NCBI GenBank assembly: GCA_938023735.1
Contig: CALJDK010000088.1
Span: 1-37,236, forward strand
Source of the DNA: an uncultured Acidimicrobiales bacterium
GTDB lineage: Bacteria > Actinomycetota > Acidimicrobiia > Acidimicrobiales > SHLQ01
Length of the DNA stretch: 37,236 bases
Direction of reading: 5' to 3'
The position numbers and the translations under genes were made by a program. The notes under the pieces are model-generated. The model saw only the letters and a program-made list of their open reading frames with translations, had not been told where the DNA came from and ran no database searches. The number at the start of each line of letters is the position of its first letter. Positions within the stretch are counted from its first letter, which is position 1. Shown here one piece after another: positions 1-6,934 of this stretch.

Positions 1-1
1 C

Positions 2-23
2 GTGTAGCACGCGGTGCTACACT
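2..23 (+). promoter_or_regulatory. Palindromic operator and -10 of the vapBC-like operon
   Basis: GTGTAGCAC (2-10) and GTGCTACAC (14-22) are perfect 9-bp inverted arms around a GCG spacer. The right arm overlaps a -10-like TACACT (18-23), which is followed by 7 nt and then ATG at 31. VapB-type antitoxins usually repress their own operon by binding such a dyad, so self-repression by occlusion of the -10 is inferred. The spacing suggests a leaderless transcript. Confidence 0.7.
15..22 (+). other. Right half-site of the vapBC dyad overlapping the -10
   Basis: TGCTACAC (15-22) is both the right arm of the palindrome at 2-22 and most of the -10-like TACACT (18-23). It is listed separately because this overlap is the part that would make autorepression effective. 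Confidence 0.4.
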
Positions 24-30
24 GGTGGAC

Positions 31-285
31 ATGAGCCAAGTTGTGACCCAACGAGAACTGCGAAACGGCAGCGGAGAAATCATGCGCCGCCTTGACGAAG
101 GCGAGTCCTTCGTCGTGACACGCAACGGCGTGCCCGTCGGCGAGCTCACCCCATTGCGGCGTCTCCGATTCGTGACAGCGGAATCAATCACCGACATCTT
201 CCGGGCAGCACCACCCATAGATGGAGAACAATTCCGGAAAGATCTCGACGCTGTCGCAGATCAGAGCATCGAACCCCGTGGCTGA
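31..285 (+). CDS. Phd/YefM-family antitoxin (VapB-like)
   Basis: This 84-residue protein has the N-terminal pattern of Phd/YefM antitoxins: a short strand and helix reading VTQRELRNGSGEIMRRLDEGE, then FVVTRNGVPVGELTPL, which is the conserved strand-turn of the DNA-binding dimer. The C-terminal third is charged and probably wraps the toxin. It would neutralise the PIN ribonuclease encoded immediately downstream and autoregulate through the palindrome at 2-22. I chose ATG at 31 over an in-frame GTG at 25 because TACACT sits 7 nt before the ATG, a spacing repeated at many genes in this window. The stop overlaps the toxin start by 8 nt, indicating translational coupling. The family call is firm; the partner specificity is inferred from adjacency. 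Confidence 0.88.
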   Translation: MSQVVTQRELRNGSGEIMRRLDEGESFVVTRNGVPVGELTPLRRLRFVTAESITDIFRAAPPIDGEQFRKDLDAVADQSIEPRG

Positions 286-688
286 TCAACGAATCGAACG
301 CGGCGTGCTCGACACATCAGTCGTCATCGACCTCGACAAAATTGAAGTGGACGTCCTCCCGTTGGAGGCTGCGGTGACAGCACTCACCATGGCTGAACTC
401 GCCGCTGGACCCCACGCTGCCACGAACCCAGAGGAGCGAGCGCGTCGACAAGACCGTTTGCAACGCGCCGAGGCAGCGATGTCTCCGTTGCCGTTCGACG
501 CCGACGCCGCCAGAGCTTACGGGCGCATCTACGCGGCGGTAGCGGCCGCCGGACGCAAAGCACGAGGCGCTCGCGCTGTCGACTTGATGATCGCAGCGGT
601 CGCGTGCTCCCTTGAACTGCCGCTCTACACGAGAAACCCAAGCGACTTCGCCGCACTGGAAGGCCTGGTCGACGTCATCGCGATCTAA
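278..688 (+). CDS. PIN-domain ribonuclease toxin (VapC-like)
   Basis: With a GTG start at 278, which overlaps the antitoxin stop, the protein is 136 residues, the usual VapC length. It carries the acidic PIN quartet: D12 in VLDTSVVID, E40 in TMAELAAG, D102 in ARAVDLMIAA and D123 in TRNPSDF. These residues bind Mg/Mn in PIN-domain endoribonucleases, which typically cut tRNA or rRNA when freed from the antitoxin. An upstream in-frame start at 221 would add residues lying inside the antitoxin gene that match nothing in the fold, so it was not used. All catalytic positions look intact, so the toxin is probably functional. The RNA target cannot be read from sequence. Confidence 0.9.
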   Translation: MADQRIERGVLDTSVVIDLDKIEVDVLPLEAAVTALTMAELAAGPHAATNPEERARRQDRLQRAEAAMSPLPFDADAARAYGRIYAAVAAAGRKARGARAVDLMIAAVACSLELPLYTRNPSDFAALEGLVDVIAI

Positions 689-942
689 CGGCCTGCCCCC
701 GAGCACCCTCAAGGCTGGCCCACACGATCTCTGATCGTTCGCTCATTTGGGTCTGTTCGGCTTGGTCGCCGCTCGATATCGCTCGAACGCCCACGGTCCG
801 GGAGCAGCGCGAGAACGAAGCCTCTTTCTGTCAAGGGGAAGTTTTTGGAGGGTGTTGGGGCGCGTTGAGGAGGGGTTGCACTAGCTCGCTCTTGCCGGGC
901 GCGACCCAGTAACCCAACGCCGGCGAAGCGAAATCGTCATGG

Positions 943-1494
943 CTACGCCCGCTTCCACAGCTCCTGTGAGGCGACACCCAGCGCTCGGTTGAACCGCGCC
1001 GATGCGTTTTCCCAGGCGATGAGCTCGGTGAGGATGACGATTTCCTCGGTGTCGAAGTGTTGCTTGACTCTGTCGAACAACTCGTCGGGGACAAAGTCGC
1101 CATCGGTCGCGCCAGTCATCGCGTCGGCATAATCAAGGGCAGCGAGCGTGCGCTCGTCGAAGAGCGCACGCTCGACGATGTCGTCGGCCAACGTGTCGAG
1201 TTGTTCGGCGCTGACCCCATGTTCGCTGCCGACCGCAGCGTTGATGTCTTGTCAAAAGACACAGCCAACCTGAGCAGCAACCCGTCGATTGACGATTGCG
1301 CTGAGGGCCGCTCCGAGTCGACCAGCTTTGTCGAGCGCCGCCCACATCCCCCTAGCGCCGGCAAAGATGTCGGCGTTGTGGGCGTAGAGCAGATGGTTGC
1401 GTAGCGGGGCGCCGAACGTGGTGGCTTGGGCGTTGAGAACGGCCGCCACGCGCGGCGAGGCGGCCGCAACATCAATTTCGGGGATCCGGGGCAC
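943..1494 (-). CDS. AhpD/carboxymuconolactone decarboxylase-like protein, candidate selenoprotein (in-frame TGA)
   Basis: Read straight through, this frame gives 183 residues and is interrupted only by a TGA at 1254-1252 (residue 81). Both sides match one fold. The N-terminal half has RIPEIDVAAASPRVAAVLN and IVNRRVAAQVGCVF; the C-terminal half has LFDERTLAALDYADAMT and LTELIAWENASARFNRALGV, the typical second half of the CMD/AhpD alpha-helical family. The family active site is CxxC, and here it reads C78-V-F-TGA-Q-D-I-N, so the stop stands exactly in place of the second Cys. A SECIS-like hairpin follows. The likely role is a thiol/selenol peroxidase or peroxide-detoxifying protein. The start is GTG at 1494, with AAGGAC upstream as a ribosome site. 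It is transcribed divergently from the F420 oxidoreductase. The alternative is a nonsense mutation, which would give an 80-residue fragment. Confidence 0.82.
1224..1254 (-). promoter_or_regulatory. Candidate bacterial SECIS element after the in-frame UGA
   Basis: On the minus strand the UGA (1254-1252) is followed by 11 nt. A perfect 6-bp stem comes next, CGCTGC (1240-1235) with GCAGCG (1229-1224), closing a 5-nt loop GGTCG (1234-1230). The loop starts 18 nt after the UGA. In E. coli fdhF the SelB-binding apical loop contains GGUC at nearly the same distance. A weaker lower stem, CAT with ATG, flanks a symmetric internal loop. Position, stem and loop content are seen directly; SelB binding is inferred. 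Confidence 0.72.
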
Positions 1495-1602
1495 TTCGTT
1501 GTCCTTTCCGAGACAAGCGTGATGATTGTGGGCAGCGTAGATGGCGCGCTCGATTTCATCGAGAGATATAGCGATTCCACGTACTGCGCTAGGTTCGCCG
1601 AC

Positions 1603-2490
1603 ATGAAGGTTCGAATCGGAGTTGCCGCGGGTGTGGGTGCCGCCGACGATGCGCGCGGTTACCTCCGGCTGGTCGATGCACTCGACGATCTCGGCTACGA
1701 CTCGATCTGGGTACCCGACGTCATCACTACCAGAGTCTTCGATCCGATTTCGGCGCTCAGCATCGCCGCGGGGCGGCGCGAGCGGCTAAAGGTAGGGAGC
1801 CACCTCATTGTCCCCGGACGCGACCCGGTGCGACTCGCAAAAGAGTTAGCCACGCTCGATCAGCTCAGCGACGGACGCCTTCTGCTGCTGTTTGTGCTGG
1901 GCTTGCGTCAACCAGAGGAGCTCGATGCCCAATCGGTCGAGGCCGTCGACCGGTCGGCCATGCTCGAAGAGTCGCTGTCGATCATGCGCACCTTGTGGTC
2001 GGGCGAACCCCTCCATCATGCGGGACGGTTCTACACCTACGACGGCGTGCGGCTTGCCGTGCGACCCAAGCAGGATCCGCTCGAGATCTGGCTGGGGGGA
2101 CAGGTTCCGGCTTCGTTGCGCCGCTGTGGGCGAATCGGTGAAGGCTGGATGCCGGGTTTGTGCACCCCCGACGAAGCCGGCGACATGCGGGCCGTCATTG
2201 TGGCCGAGGCACAGGCAGCCGGCCGCGAGGTCGACGATGAGCACTTCGGCATGAACCTGTCGTGGGTCGACCAGTCGATCAGCGAGGACCTTGCGGCCGA
2301 AGTTGAGAGTCGACGTCCGGGGTTTGATCCGGCGGCGACGATTGGGGTCGGCGTAGCTGGCCTCACCGAGCGAATTCACGCGTTCCTCGATGCCGGCTTT
2401 TCAAAGTTCGTGATCCGCCCGGCGGAACCTCCCGACGACTGGGCCTCGTCGGTCGAGTCGGTCGCCGAAGTCCTGGGGCTCCAGAACTAG
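1603..2490 (+). CDS. LLM-class F420-dependent oxidoreductase
   Basis: The 295-residue protein is a luciferase-like TIM barrel. It opens MKVRIGVAAGVG, then DDLGYDSIWVPDVIT, then LKVGSHLIVPGRDPVRLAKELATLDQLSDGRL, the arrangement of F420-dependent hydride-transfer enzymes of actinobacteria. EIWLGGQVPASLRRCGRIGEGWMPG is the characteristic C-terminal barrel segment. The substrate is unknown. The start is ATG at 1603 because TAGGTT (1590-1595) lies 7 nt upstream, giving a leaderless promoter; a longer frame from 1426 would run through the divergent intergenic region. The usual glycine-rich stretch after the LSDGRL helix reads LLLLFVLGLRQPEE, with fewer glycines than typical. Its stop abuts the stop of the convergent serine hydrolase with no gap. 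Confidence 0.9.
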   Translation: MKVRIGVAAGVGAADDARGYLRLVDALDDLGYDSIWVPDVITTRVFDPISALSIAAGRRERLKVGSHLIVPGRDPVRLAKELATLDQLSDGRLLLLFVLGLRQPEELDAQSVEAVDRSAMLEESLSIMRTLWSGEPLHHAGRFYTYDGVRLAVRPKQDPLEIWLGGQVPASLRRCGRIGEGWMPGLCTPDEAGDMRAVIVAEAQAAGREVDDEHFGMNLSWVDQSISEDLAAEVESRRPGFDPAATIGVGVAGLTERIHAFLDAGFSKFVIRPAEPPDDWASSVESVAEVLGLQN

Positions 2491-3654
2491 TTAGAGGTCG
2501 GCGTAGACAGCGCGCTGGAAGTCGTAGAACAGATCGATTGAGCCTGCGTCGGCAAACGGCAAAATCTGGCTGAGATAGCAACCCCCGATGCCATTGGTGC
2601 GGTCGATCCAGAAGTAACTGTTTGCGAGTCCGGCCCAACTCAACGTGCCAGCAGGGCAGCCAGTACTGGCGTCGGCCTCGTTGATCTGAAAGGTCAGACC
2701 CCACGATTTCGCCACATCGGGCCACATCTCGGCGTCGTTGGAGAAACCGGGAGCAGCGGTAGTGAGTTCTTTGACCCGCAGATCGCCCATGTTGTTGCTG
2801 ACCATCTGGGCGACGGTATCGGCCTGGAGCACTCGCACGCCGTCGAGTTCGCCATCGTTCAAAATCAGCGTCATGAATCGTGCGTAGTCGCTCATGGTCG
2901 ACTGCAGTCCCCCACCACCCATCTCGAATTCGGGTGCTTCGGGTGCCGGCAGCTCCATGGGCATGAATGATTGGTCGGGCAGACGGGCATGAATAGCAGA
3001 CGCGCGGGCCAGCATGTCTTCGTTGTGTGCGAAGCCGGTGTCGTGCATGCCGAGCGGTTCGAAGATGTGCTCGGTCATGTATTCGCCCAAGGTCGTGCCG
3101 GCCACCCGCTCGACCATGATGCCAGCCCAGTCGATGCCGATGCCGTACTCCCACTGCGTACCCGGATCGAAGGCCAGGGGGGTTTTGAGTCCAGCCAGGA
3201 GTAGCGAGAAGAGCGTGGGCGTGCCCGTGGCCTCGTACCACTTGGCCATATCTTCGTTCCAAATGTCGTACACATAACCCGAGGTGTGGGTGAGTAGATC
3301 GCGCAGCGTGACCTGCCTCGTTGCTGGTCGGGTGATGGGCTGGCCGTCGCTGTCGAAGCCTTCAAGCACCATGGCTGGCTCGGCGAGCTCATCGACGTAG
3401 TTGCCAGCGGGTGCATCGAGATCGATGCGTCCCTGCTCGACCAACTGCATGGCGGCTGCGCCAGTTACCGCCTTGGTCATCGAGAAGATGGCGCCCACGG
3501 TGTCGGTGGTCATCTCTACCCCGCTACTGATTGCCCGCTCCCCCGCCGATCCCAGGTACGTGAGCCCAGATCGATCGACGGTGGCTGCGACCACGCCGGG
3601 TGCTCCCCCGTTTGCAACCCCGGCTGCCAACAGTTCGTCAAGTGTGTCCTTCAT
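2491..3654 (-). CDS. Serine hydrolase of the class C beta-lactamase / esterase EstB family
   Basis: The 387-residue protein has the SxxK nucleophile motif in FSMTKAVTGAAAMQL, preceded by the family pattern of strands GAPGVVAATVDRSGLTYLGSAG. RQVTLRDLLTHTSGYVYDIW is the highly conserved segment of this family, and YGIGIDWAGIMVERVAG carries the tyrosine of the YxN-type motif. Such proteins act as esterases or transesterases, peptidases or beta-lactamases. No signal peptide is seen, so a cytoplasmic esterase is more likely than an antibiotic-degrading enzyme. The start at 3654 is supported by GGGGGA just upstream, and this choice drops an 11-residue extension. It reads on the minus strand downstream of the NTF2-like gene, with a gap of about 55 nt. 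Confidence 0.9.
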   Translation of the reverse strand: MKDTLDELLAAGVANGGAPGVVAATVDRSGLTYLGSAGERAISSGVEMTTDTVGAIFSMTKAVTGAAAMQLVEQGRIDLDAPAGNYVDELAEPAMVLEGFDSDGQPITRPATRQVTLRDLLTHTSGYVYDIWNEDMAKWYEATGTPTLFSLLLAGLKTPLAFDPGTQWEYGIGIDWAGIMVERVAGTTLGEYMTEHIFEPLGMHDTGFAHNEDMLARASAIHARLPDQSFMPMELPAPEAPEFEMGGGGLQSTMSDYARFMTLILNDGELDGVRVLQADTVAQMVSNNMGDLRVKELTTAAPGFSNDAEMWPDVAKSWGLTFQINEADASTGCPAGTLSWAGLANSYFWIDRTNGIGGCYLSQILPFADAGSIDLFYDFQRAVYADL

Positions 3655-3709
3655 GTGTCCCCCGATGTCGTGTGTGGGACTCAACATAGATGCGGTACCC
3701 AGGTCACCG

Positions 3710-4123
3710 CTAGGCCCAAAAGGCCGCTACCGCAGCACCATCGAAGTTGTGGAACCAGATCTCCTTGATGAGGTCATCCTCGATGCGGGCGAGGTGCAGG
3801 GTGAGATTGTCTAGGTCGGGGTGACCGGAGCGCTTGGCAGTGATTCGAAAGTAGAGGGCGGCATAGCTGCTACCGGCGAGAACATCGAGGATTTCGAAGT
3901 GTTCGCCATCGGCGGTCTTTTCGGCGGTTTCGGCCAAGAATGTCGCGAGCGCGTCGATGCCTTCAAGGTCGCCAACCGCTGGGACGTGGGCGACTACGTC
4001 GGGGGCGACCGCGCCTAGCACAGTAAGCCAGTCCTTTTCCTGCATCGCGTGACCGACGAGCTTCCCAATCGCGAGGAGGTTGGCGTCGTTGGTTAGCGGT
4101 TCGGTGAGATGCGTGTCGTTCAT
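3710..4123 (-). CDS. SnoaL/NTF2-like fold protein
   Basis: This 137-residue protein has the cone-like NTF2/SnoaL pattern: an N-terminal helix (NLLAIGKLVGHAMQEKDW), VLGAVAPDVVAHVPAVGDLEGIDALATFLAETAE, then curved strands ending in IKEIWFHNFD. Such proteins are small cyclases, isomerases, hydrolases or ligand-binding subunits; no substrate can be named. It is divergent from the MarR gene across 63 nt. TACGTT (4136-4131) lies 7 nt before the ATG, a leaderless promoter. The MarR operator array lies in the same gap and probably controls this gene as well. Confidence 0.8.
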   Translation of the reverse strand: MNDTHLTEPLTNDANLLAIGKLVGHAMQEKDWLTVLGAVAPDVVAHVPAVGDLEGIDALATFLAETAEKTADGEHFEILDVLAGSSYAALYFRITAKRSGHPDLDNLTLHLARIEDDLIKEIWFHNFDGAAVAAFWA

Positions 4124-4141
4124 AGAGCAGAACGTACGGCC

Positions 4142-4179
4142 TCAAATGTTTGATGTCAAACTGTTTGATGCGGTATGCT
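4142..4179 (+). promoter_or_regulatory. MarR operator array and leaderless promoter
   Basis: Four alternating half-sites are visible: TCAAA (4142-4146), TTTGA (4149-4153), TCAAA (4156-4160) and TTTGA (4164-4168). The central pair forms the perfect dyad GTTTGA-TG-TCAAAC (4148-4161), typical of MarR-family operators. A -35-like TTGATG (4150-4155) lies inside the array, 18 nt before TATGCT (4174-4179), which is 7 nt before ATG at 4187. Autorepression by blocking the -35 is inferred. Confidence 0.75.
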
Positions 4180-4186
4180 TAGCGGC

Positions 4187-4708
4187 ATGGACTCGAACCC
4201 GATCGACCAGATGACTCAGGCGTGGGGTCGCGAACTCCCCGATCTCGACACGTCGCCAATGGCCACGCTCGCTCAGGTCAATCGACTCTCCCTGCTCGTG
4301 AACCGCCGAATCGAACAGGCTTTGACCAGCGTCGGAAGCTCACTCGCCGAGTTCGACGTGCTGTCGGCTCTTCGGCGGCAAGGCGCCCCCTACATGCTGA
4401 AGCCGAGCGAGCTCTCGAAGCGCGTCATGCTTAGCCCCAGCGGTATGACGCACCGCGTGAGTCTGCTTGAAGCGGCAGCGCTCGTCGAGCGCCGTGTTGA
4501 TCCGTCGAATCGCCGAATCTTGCCCGTGGCACTCACCAGCGAAGGCATTGAGGTTGCCGAGCGACTGGTTCGCCTCGTCGTCAAAGAAGAGGCCGAAATC
4601 CTCGCAGCGCTCACGCTCCCCCAGCGGTCCACGCTCGACCGCCTGGTAGGTCGCCTTGCCAAAGTGGCATTGGAGACGGGGGAGAAGGGTGAGTGGTGGG
4701 AGAAGTGA
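4187..4708 (+). CDS. MarR-family transcriptional regulator
   Basis: The 173-residue protein contains the winged helix-turn-helix of MarR regulators: LAEFDVLSALRRQGAPYMLKPSELSKRVMLSPSGMTHRVSLLEAAALVERRVDPSNRR, where the final DPSNRR is the wing, followed by LTSEGIEVAERL. N- and C-terminal helices form the dimerisation stalk. It should repress itself and the divergent NTF2-like gene in response to a small aromatic or acid ligand, as is usual for the family. I use ATG 4187 rather than 4175 because TATGCT and a good -35 place the transcription start at this ATG. The gene ends 8 nt before the convergent CmcJ-like gene. Confidence 0.92.
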   Translation: MDSNPIDQMTQAWGRELPDLDTSPMATLAQVNRLSLLVNRRIEQALTSVGSSLAEFDVLSALRRQGAPYMLKPSELSKRVMLSPSGMTHRVSLLEAAALVERRVDPSNRRILPVALTSEGIEVAERLVRLVVKEEAEILAALTLPQRSTLDRLVGRLAKVALETGEKGEWWEK

Positions 4709-4716
4709 GAAAAGCG

Positions 4717-5826
4717 TTAGGCGGGCAGTAGCGAGGCGACCATTCGGAGTTCGATCGACCGTCGGATCGTTGCGCTCATCGCTGCTTCAGCAGCGTGGCA
4801 CCATTCATCGGGATCAGCGGTCGCCGCGGTTTCGAGCAGTTGCGACATCGTTTGCCAGGCGGCGCGAATGGTTGGTGTGGCATCGGCTGGTGGCTGTAGC
4901 AGAAGGGCCTCGATGCCGACTGCTCGCATAGCGTCGGTAGTTCCTTGGTTATGGGACTCGCAGGCGCCGTGCAGGAGGATGTAGAGCTCCTCGAGAGCCT
5001 CCTCCCCCGCTAGTGCCGCAGCTCCGTGGGCCAGGCCAAGCGTGTCGAAGACGTACGCGTTGTCGGGACCCATATCGGATCGGACGTACCACTCCTGGCC
5101 GTCGTCGTAGAGGAACTTCCAGATGTCGTTGACCTTGGCGTCTTCATCCCGTTCGAGAAATCCATCCACCGGTAACCCGTAGCGAAGCTGATGCCGCGAA
5201 GCGTCGAGTGTGCGCCGATCCATGAGAGCCAGGGGCTGCACCGGCGCGTGCAACGGGATCCAGAAGTTGAGAAGAAACGTTGAGGCGTCTTCATTGCGAC
5301 CATCGGGAGTGACATGGCGGAACGATTCGGGTGCGGCGCCACTCATCAGCTGGTGGAGCGGTGTGCCGTAAACATCCTGGTCACCGTGCACCATCTCGGC
5401 TCCGCCATGGCCGTTCGCTCCATCCATCCCGCCCGGGTTTACGTCGAGCCCGTTGGGGCCCGATCGACGGTGGAACATTCCGTCGTCGACCAGGTAATCG
5501 AAGCGCAACGATGCACCGCTTTGCAGTCTCACGATGACGCCATCGAGGCTCGAGCGGATACTTGCGATTGTTTCGTCGGTCAGCTCATCGGCCTGACGTA
5601 CCTGGCTCAACGCGGCCTGAAGTGCATGGTTGCCGGACATGTCGACGGTTTCGAATCCGGCTTCCTCAAGACCTGGTTCATCGATGCCTGGATCGCTGAG
5701 ATCACGAAGCGTGCACTCGCGTACGTCTCCGTGCTCGGGGTTTCCCGAGGTCGACCGAAGCAGGCCCGGCCGCTCGTCGTCAGGGATCACGACATCGGGC
5801 GAGGTGAAGGTAAGCGTTGCCTGCAT
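4717..5826 (-). CDS. CmcJ/NvfI-like oxidoreductase (putative Fe(II)/2-oxoglutarate type)
   Basis: The 369-residue protein resembles the CmcJ/NvfI group in its central part. It has RHVTPDGRNEDASTFLLNFWIPLHAPVQPLALMDRRTLD (compare 'vNvWrPl..PvedsPLAlcD' in that family), then a span ending in EWYVRSDMGPDNAYVFDTLGLAHGAA. CmcJ is known from cephamycin biosynthesis and NvfI from fungal terpenoid pathways. Here the substrate is unknown, and the typical His/Asp iron ligands are not obvious to me, so activity is uncertain. The last 100 residues are helical and look like an added domain. ATG 5826 is chosen because TACGAT (5839-5834) lies 7 nt upstream, so the gene has its own leaderless promoter rather than depending on the sigma/anti-sigma genes. 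The frame extends 417 nt further upstream, but that part is antisense to the anti-sigma gene's region and has biased composition. Confidence 0.6.
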   Translation of the reverse strand: MQATLTFTSPDVVIPDDERPGLLRSTSGNPEHGDVRECTLRDLSDPGIDEPGLEEAGFETVDMSGNHALQAALSQVRQADELTDETIASIRSSLDGVIVRLQSGASLRFDYLVDDGMFHRRSGPNGLDVNPGGMDGANGHGGAEMVHGDQDVYGTPLHQLMSGAAPESFRHVTPDGRNEDASTFLLNFWIPLHAPVQPLALMDRRTLDASRHQLRYGLPVDGFLERDEDAKVNDIWKFLYDDGQEWYVRSDMGPDNAYVFDTLGLAHGAAALAGEEALEELYILLHGACESHNQGTTDAMRAVGIEALLLQPPADATPTIRAAWQTMSQLLETAATADPDEWCHAAEAAMSATIRRSIELRMVASLLPA

Positions 5827-5881
5827 GTCGACGATCGTATGACTGCGGCGTGAGGTGCGCCAGGAAACTGCGTTGGTTGAA

Positions 5882-6934
5882 TCAGTTGTTTGGATTCGGG
5901 TCGACGCAGAGAAGCACTTCGCCGATGTCGGATTCAAACGCCGCCCGGTTGATGGTGAAACGCTCGATGGGGACGTTGTCGAGCGTTTGCGTCTTCCAGC
6001 CGTCGATGCCCGAGAGCACGATCCCGTAGGTTGCCCCGTTGGCCACAATCGTGATGGTGCCGCTGACTTCTTGGAACGGATTCTGATGAACCCGCACATC
6101 GGTGGCGAGCACCGGCTCGGAAAGAACGATCTCGACCGTGACCGAGTCGGGGTATCCGGGCTCCCACTCCATGAAGTAGTTGGGACCGTCTTGCTCGTCG
6201 ACCAGATCGTCCTTTCGCTCCCATCCCCTATTGGGGCCGACATAGCTCAGGGTCGCCTGCTCGAGCTGTGCTCGCGCGCCCGATGGGCATACCGAGTTCG
6301 CAACGCCGGGCGAGTATTGGGTCGGGGGAATCGTCGTTGTCGTCGTTGTGGTGGTCGTGGTAGTCGTCGTCGTGGTTGTGGTCGAGGTAGTGGTGGACGT
6401 GGTCGTTGTGTTGGTGCTCGGTGCCGCTGGAACCGAGGTAGGCGCGTCACCGGCTCCGGGTTCTTCGGTTGTCGGTGGCCCTTCGCGGCCTGCCGACTCA
6501 TCACCGGCTGCAACCTCGTCGCTTGGCGGAGCGCTGGAAGTTGTAATCGGGGCTGGCGGCCCTGTCTCGGGCGGCCCTGTTTCTGGCGGCCCTGTTTCTG
6601 GAGGTGCGGTCTCGGGCGGCGCCGATTCCTGCGGCGCGCTGGGTTCGGGCGCCGGCGCGACCGTAGAGCTGATGGCCGGGTCTCCGGTCTCTATTTTCAC
6701 CTGCGTCGAATCTGACCGGGTCGCGGCGAAGACGGCGCCACCGACAATCACAAAGAGCAGCACTGCGGCAGCTGCGAGTTGCGAGCCGTTGCTCCATCGT
6801 TGCGCGGCAGCTCCGCCCTTCCGGCCGTTGGTTTCGGTCGTAGCAGTAGCCTGAAATGGGCGGTTCCCGACGCGCTTGTCCACATCGTCGCGCTGGCGAC
6901 GCATTGCTTCTCTCATCCGGTCGTCGAACGTCAT
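5882..6934 (-). CDS. Membrane-anchored anti-sigma-like protein with Pro/Thr stalk and extracellular discoidin-like domain
   Basis: The 350-residue protein has a short cytoplasmic N-terminus (residues 1-52, MTFDDRMREAMRRQRDDVDKR), one membrane helix (QLAAAAVLLFVIVGGAVFAA, about 52-71), a long Pro/Glu/Thr stalk and a C-terminal beta domain of about 150 residues (ANSVCPSGARA to LLCVDPNP). The last domain resembles the galactose-binding/F5-8C fold, with DSVTVEIVLSEPVLATDVRVHQNPF. ATG 6934 overlaps the sigma factor stop by 4 nt (ATGA), so the two are translationally coupled. That pairing and topology support an anti-sigma role with outside sensing, but no zinc-binding ZAS motif (HxxxCxxC) is present, so the mechanism differs from classic ZAS proteins. 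Two low-complexity stretches in the stalk are listed separately. Confidence 0.72.
   Translation of the reverse strand: MTFDDRMREAMRRQRDDVDKRVGNRPFQATATTETNGRKGGAAAQRWSNGSQLAAAAVLLFVIVGGAVFAATRSDSTQVKIETGDPAISSTVAPAPEPSAPQESAPPETAPPETGPPETGPPETGPPAPITTSSAPPSDEVAAGDESAGREGPPTTEEPGAGDAPTSVPAAPSTNTTTTSTTTSTTTTTTTTTTTTTTTTTIPPTQYSPGVANSVCPSGARAQLEQATLSYVGPNRGWERKDDLVDEQDGPNYFMEWEPGYPDSVTVEIVLSEPVLATDVRVHQNPFQEVSGTITIVANGATYGIVLSGIDGWKTQTLDNVPIERFTINRAAFESDIGEVLLCVDPNPNN
6332..6382 (-). repeat. Poly-threonine codon run in the stalk
   Basis: Seventeen consecutive Thr codons lie just upstream of IPPTQYSP, and the TTTTS/TTTS stretch continues to about 6412. The codons mix ACG, ACA, ACC and ACT rather than repeating one triplet. 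The low complexity is therefore conserved at protein level, consistent with an O-glycosylated cell-wall-spanning stalk. Confidence 0.85.
6555..6629 (-). repeat. 15-bp tandem repeat encoding PPETG-type pentapeptides
   Basis: Five 15-bp units run without gaps. Units 2 and 3 (6570-6584 and 6585-6599) are identical, unit 1 differs at two positions, and the last two are degenerate. They encode APPETAPPETGPPETGPPETG on the minus strand. Near-identical units suggest recent slippage expansion of the stalk. Confidence 0.85.

Noticed and set aside
689-942. Possible IS remnant or small gene between vapC and the selenoprotein gene
   Set aside because: The 254 bp hold no ORF with a recognisable domain and no clean terminal inverted repeats; a TGTCAAGGGGAAG stretch near 827 looked like an IS end, but nothing matches it on the other side.
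943-1254. Two separate small minus-strand ORFs (943-1191 and 1252-1494) or a pseudogene
   Set aside because: They share one frame, match one family continuously across the TGA, and the TGA falls at the active-site Cys position with a SECIS-like hairpin behind it. A pseudogene remains the main alternative, but is less likely.
2363-3262. 299-residue minus-strand ORF opposite the F420 oxidoreductase and in an alternative frame of the serine hydrolase
   Set aside because: His/Arg-rich biased composition, no domain pattern, and the real genes on the locus are clear.
5855-6854. Long plus-strand ORFs rich in Val/Arg/Gly opposite the anti-sigma gene
   Set aside because: They are antisense shadows of the Pro/Thr-rich stalk; the poly-Thr codons read as poly-Val on the other strand.
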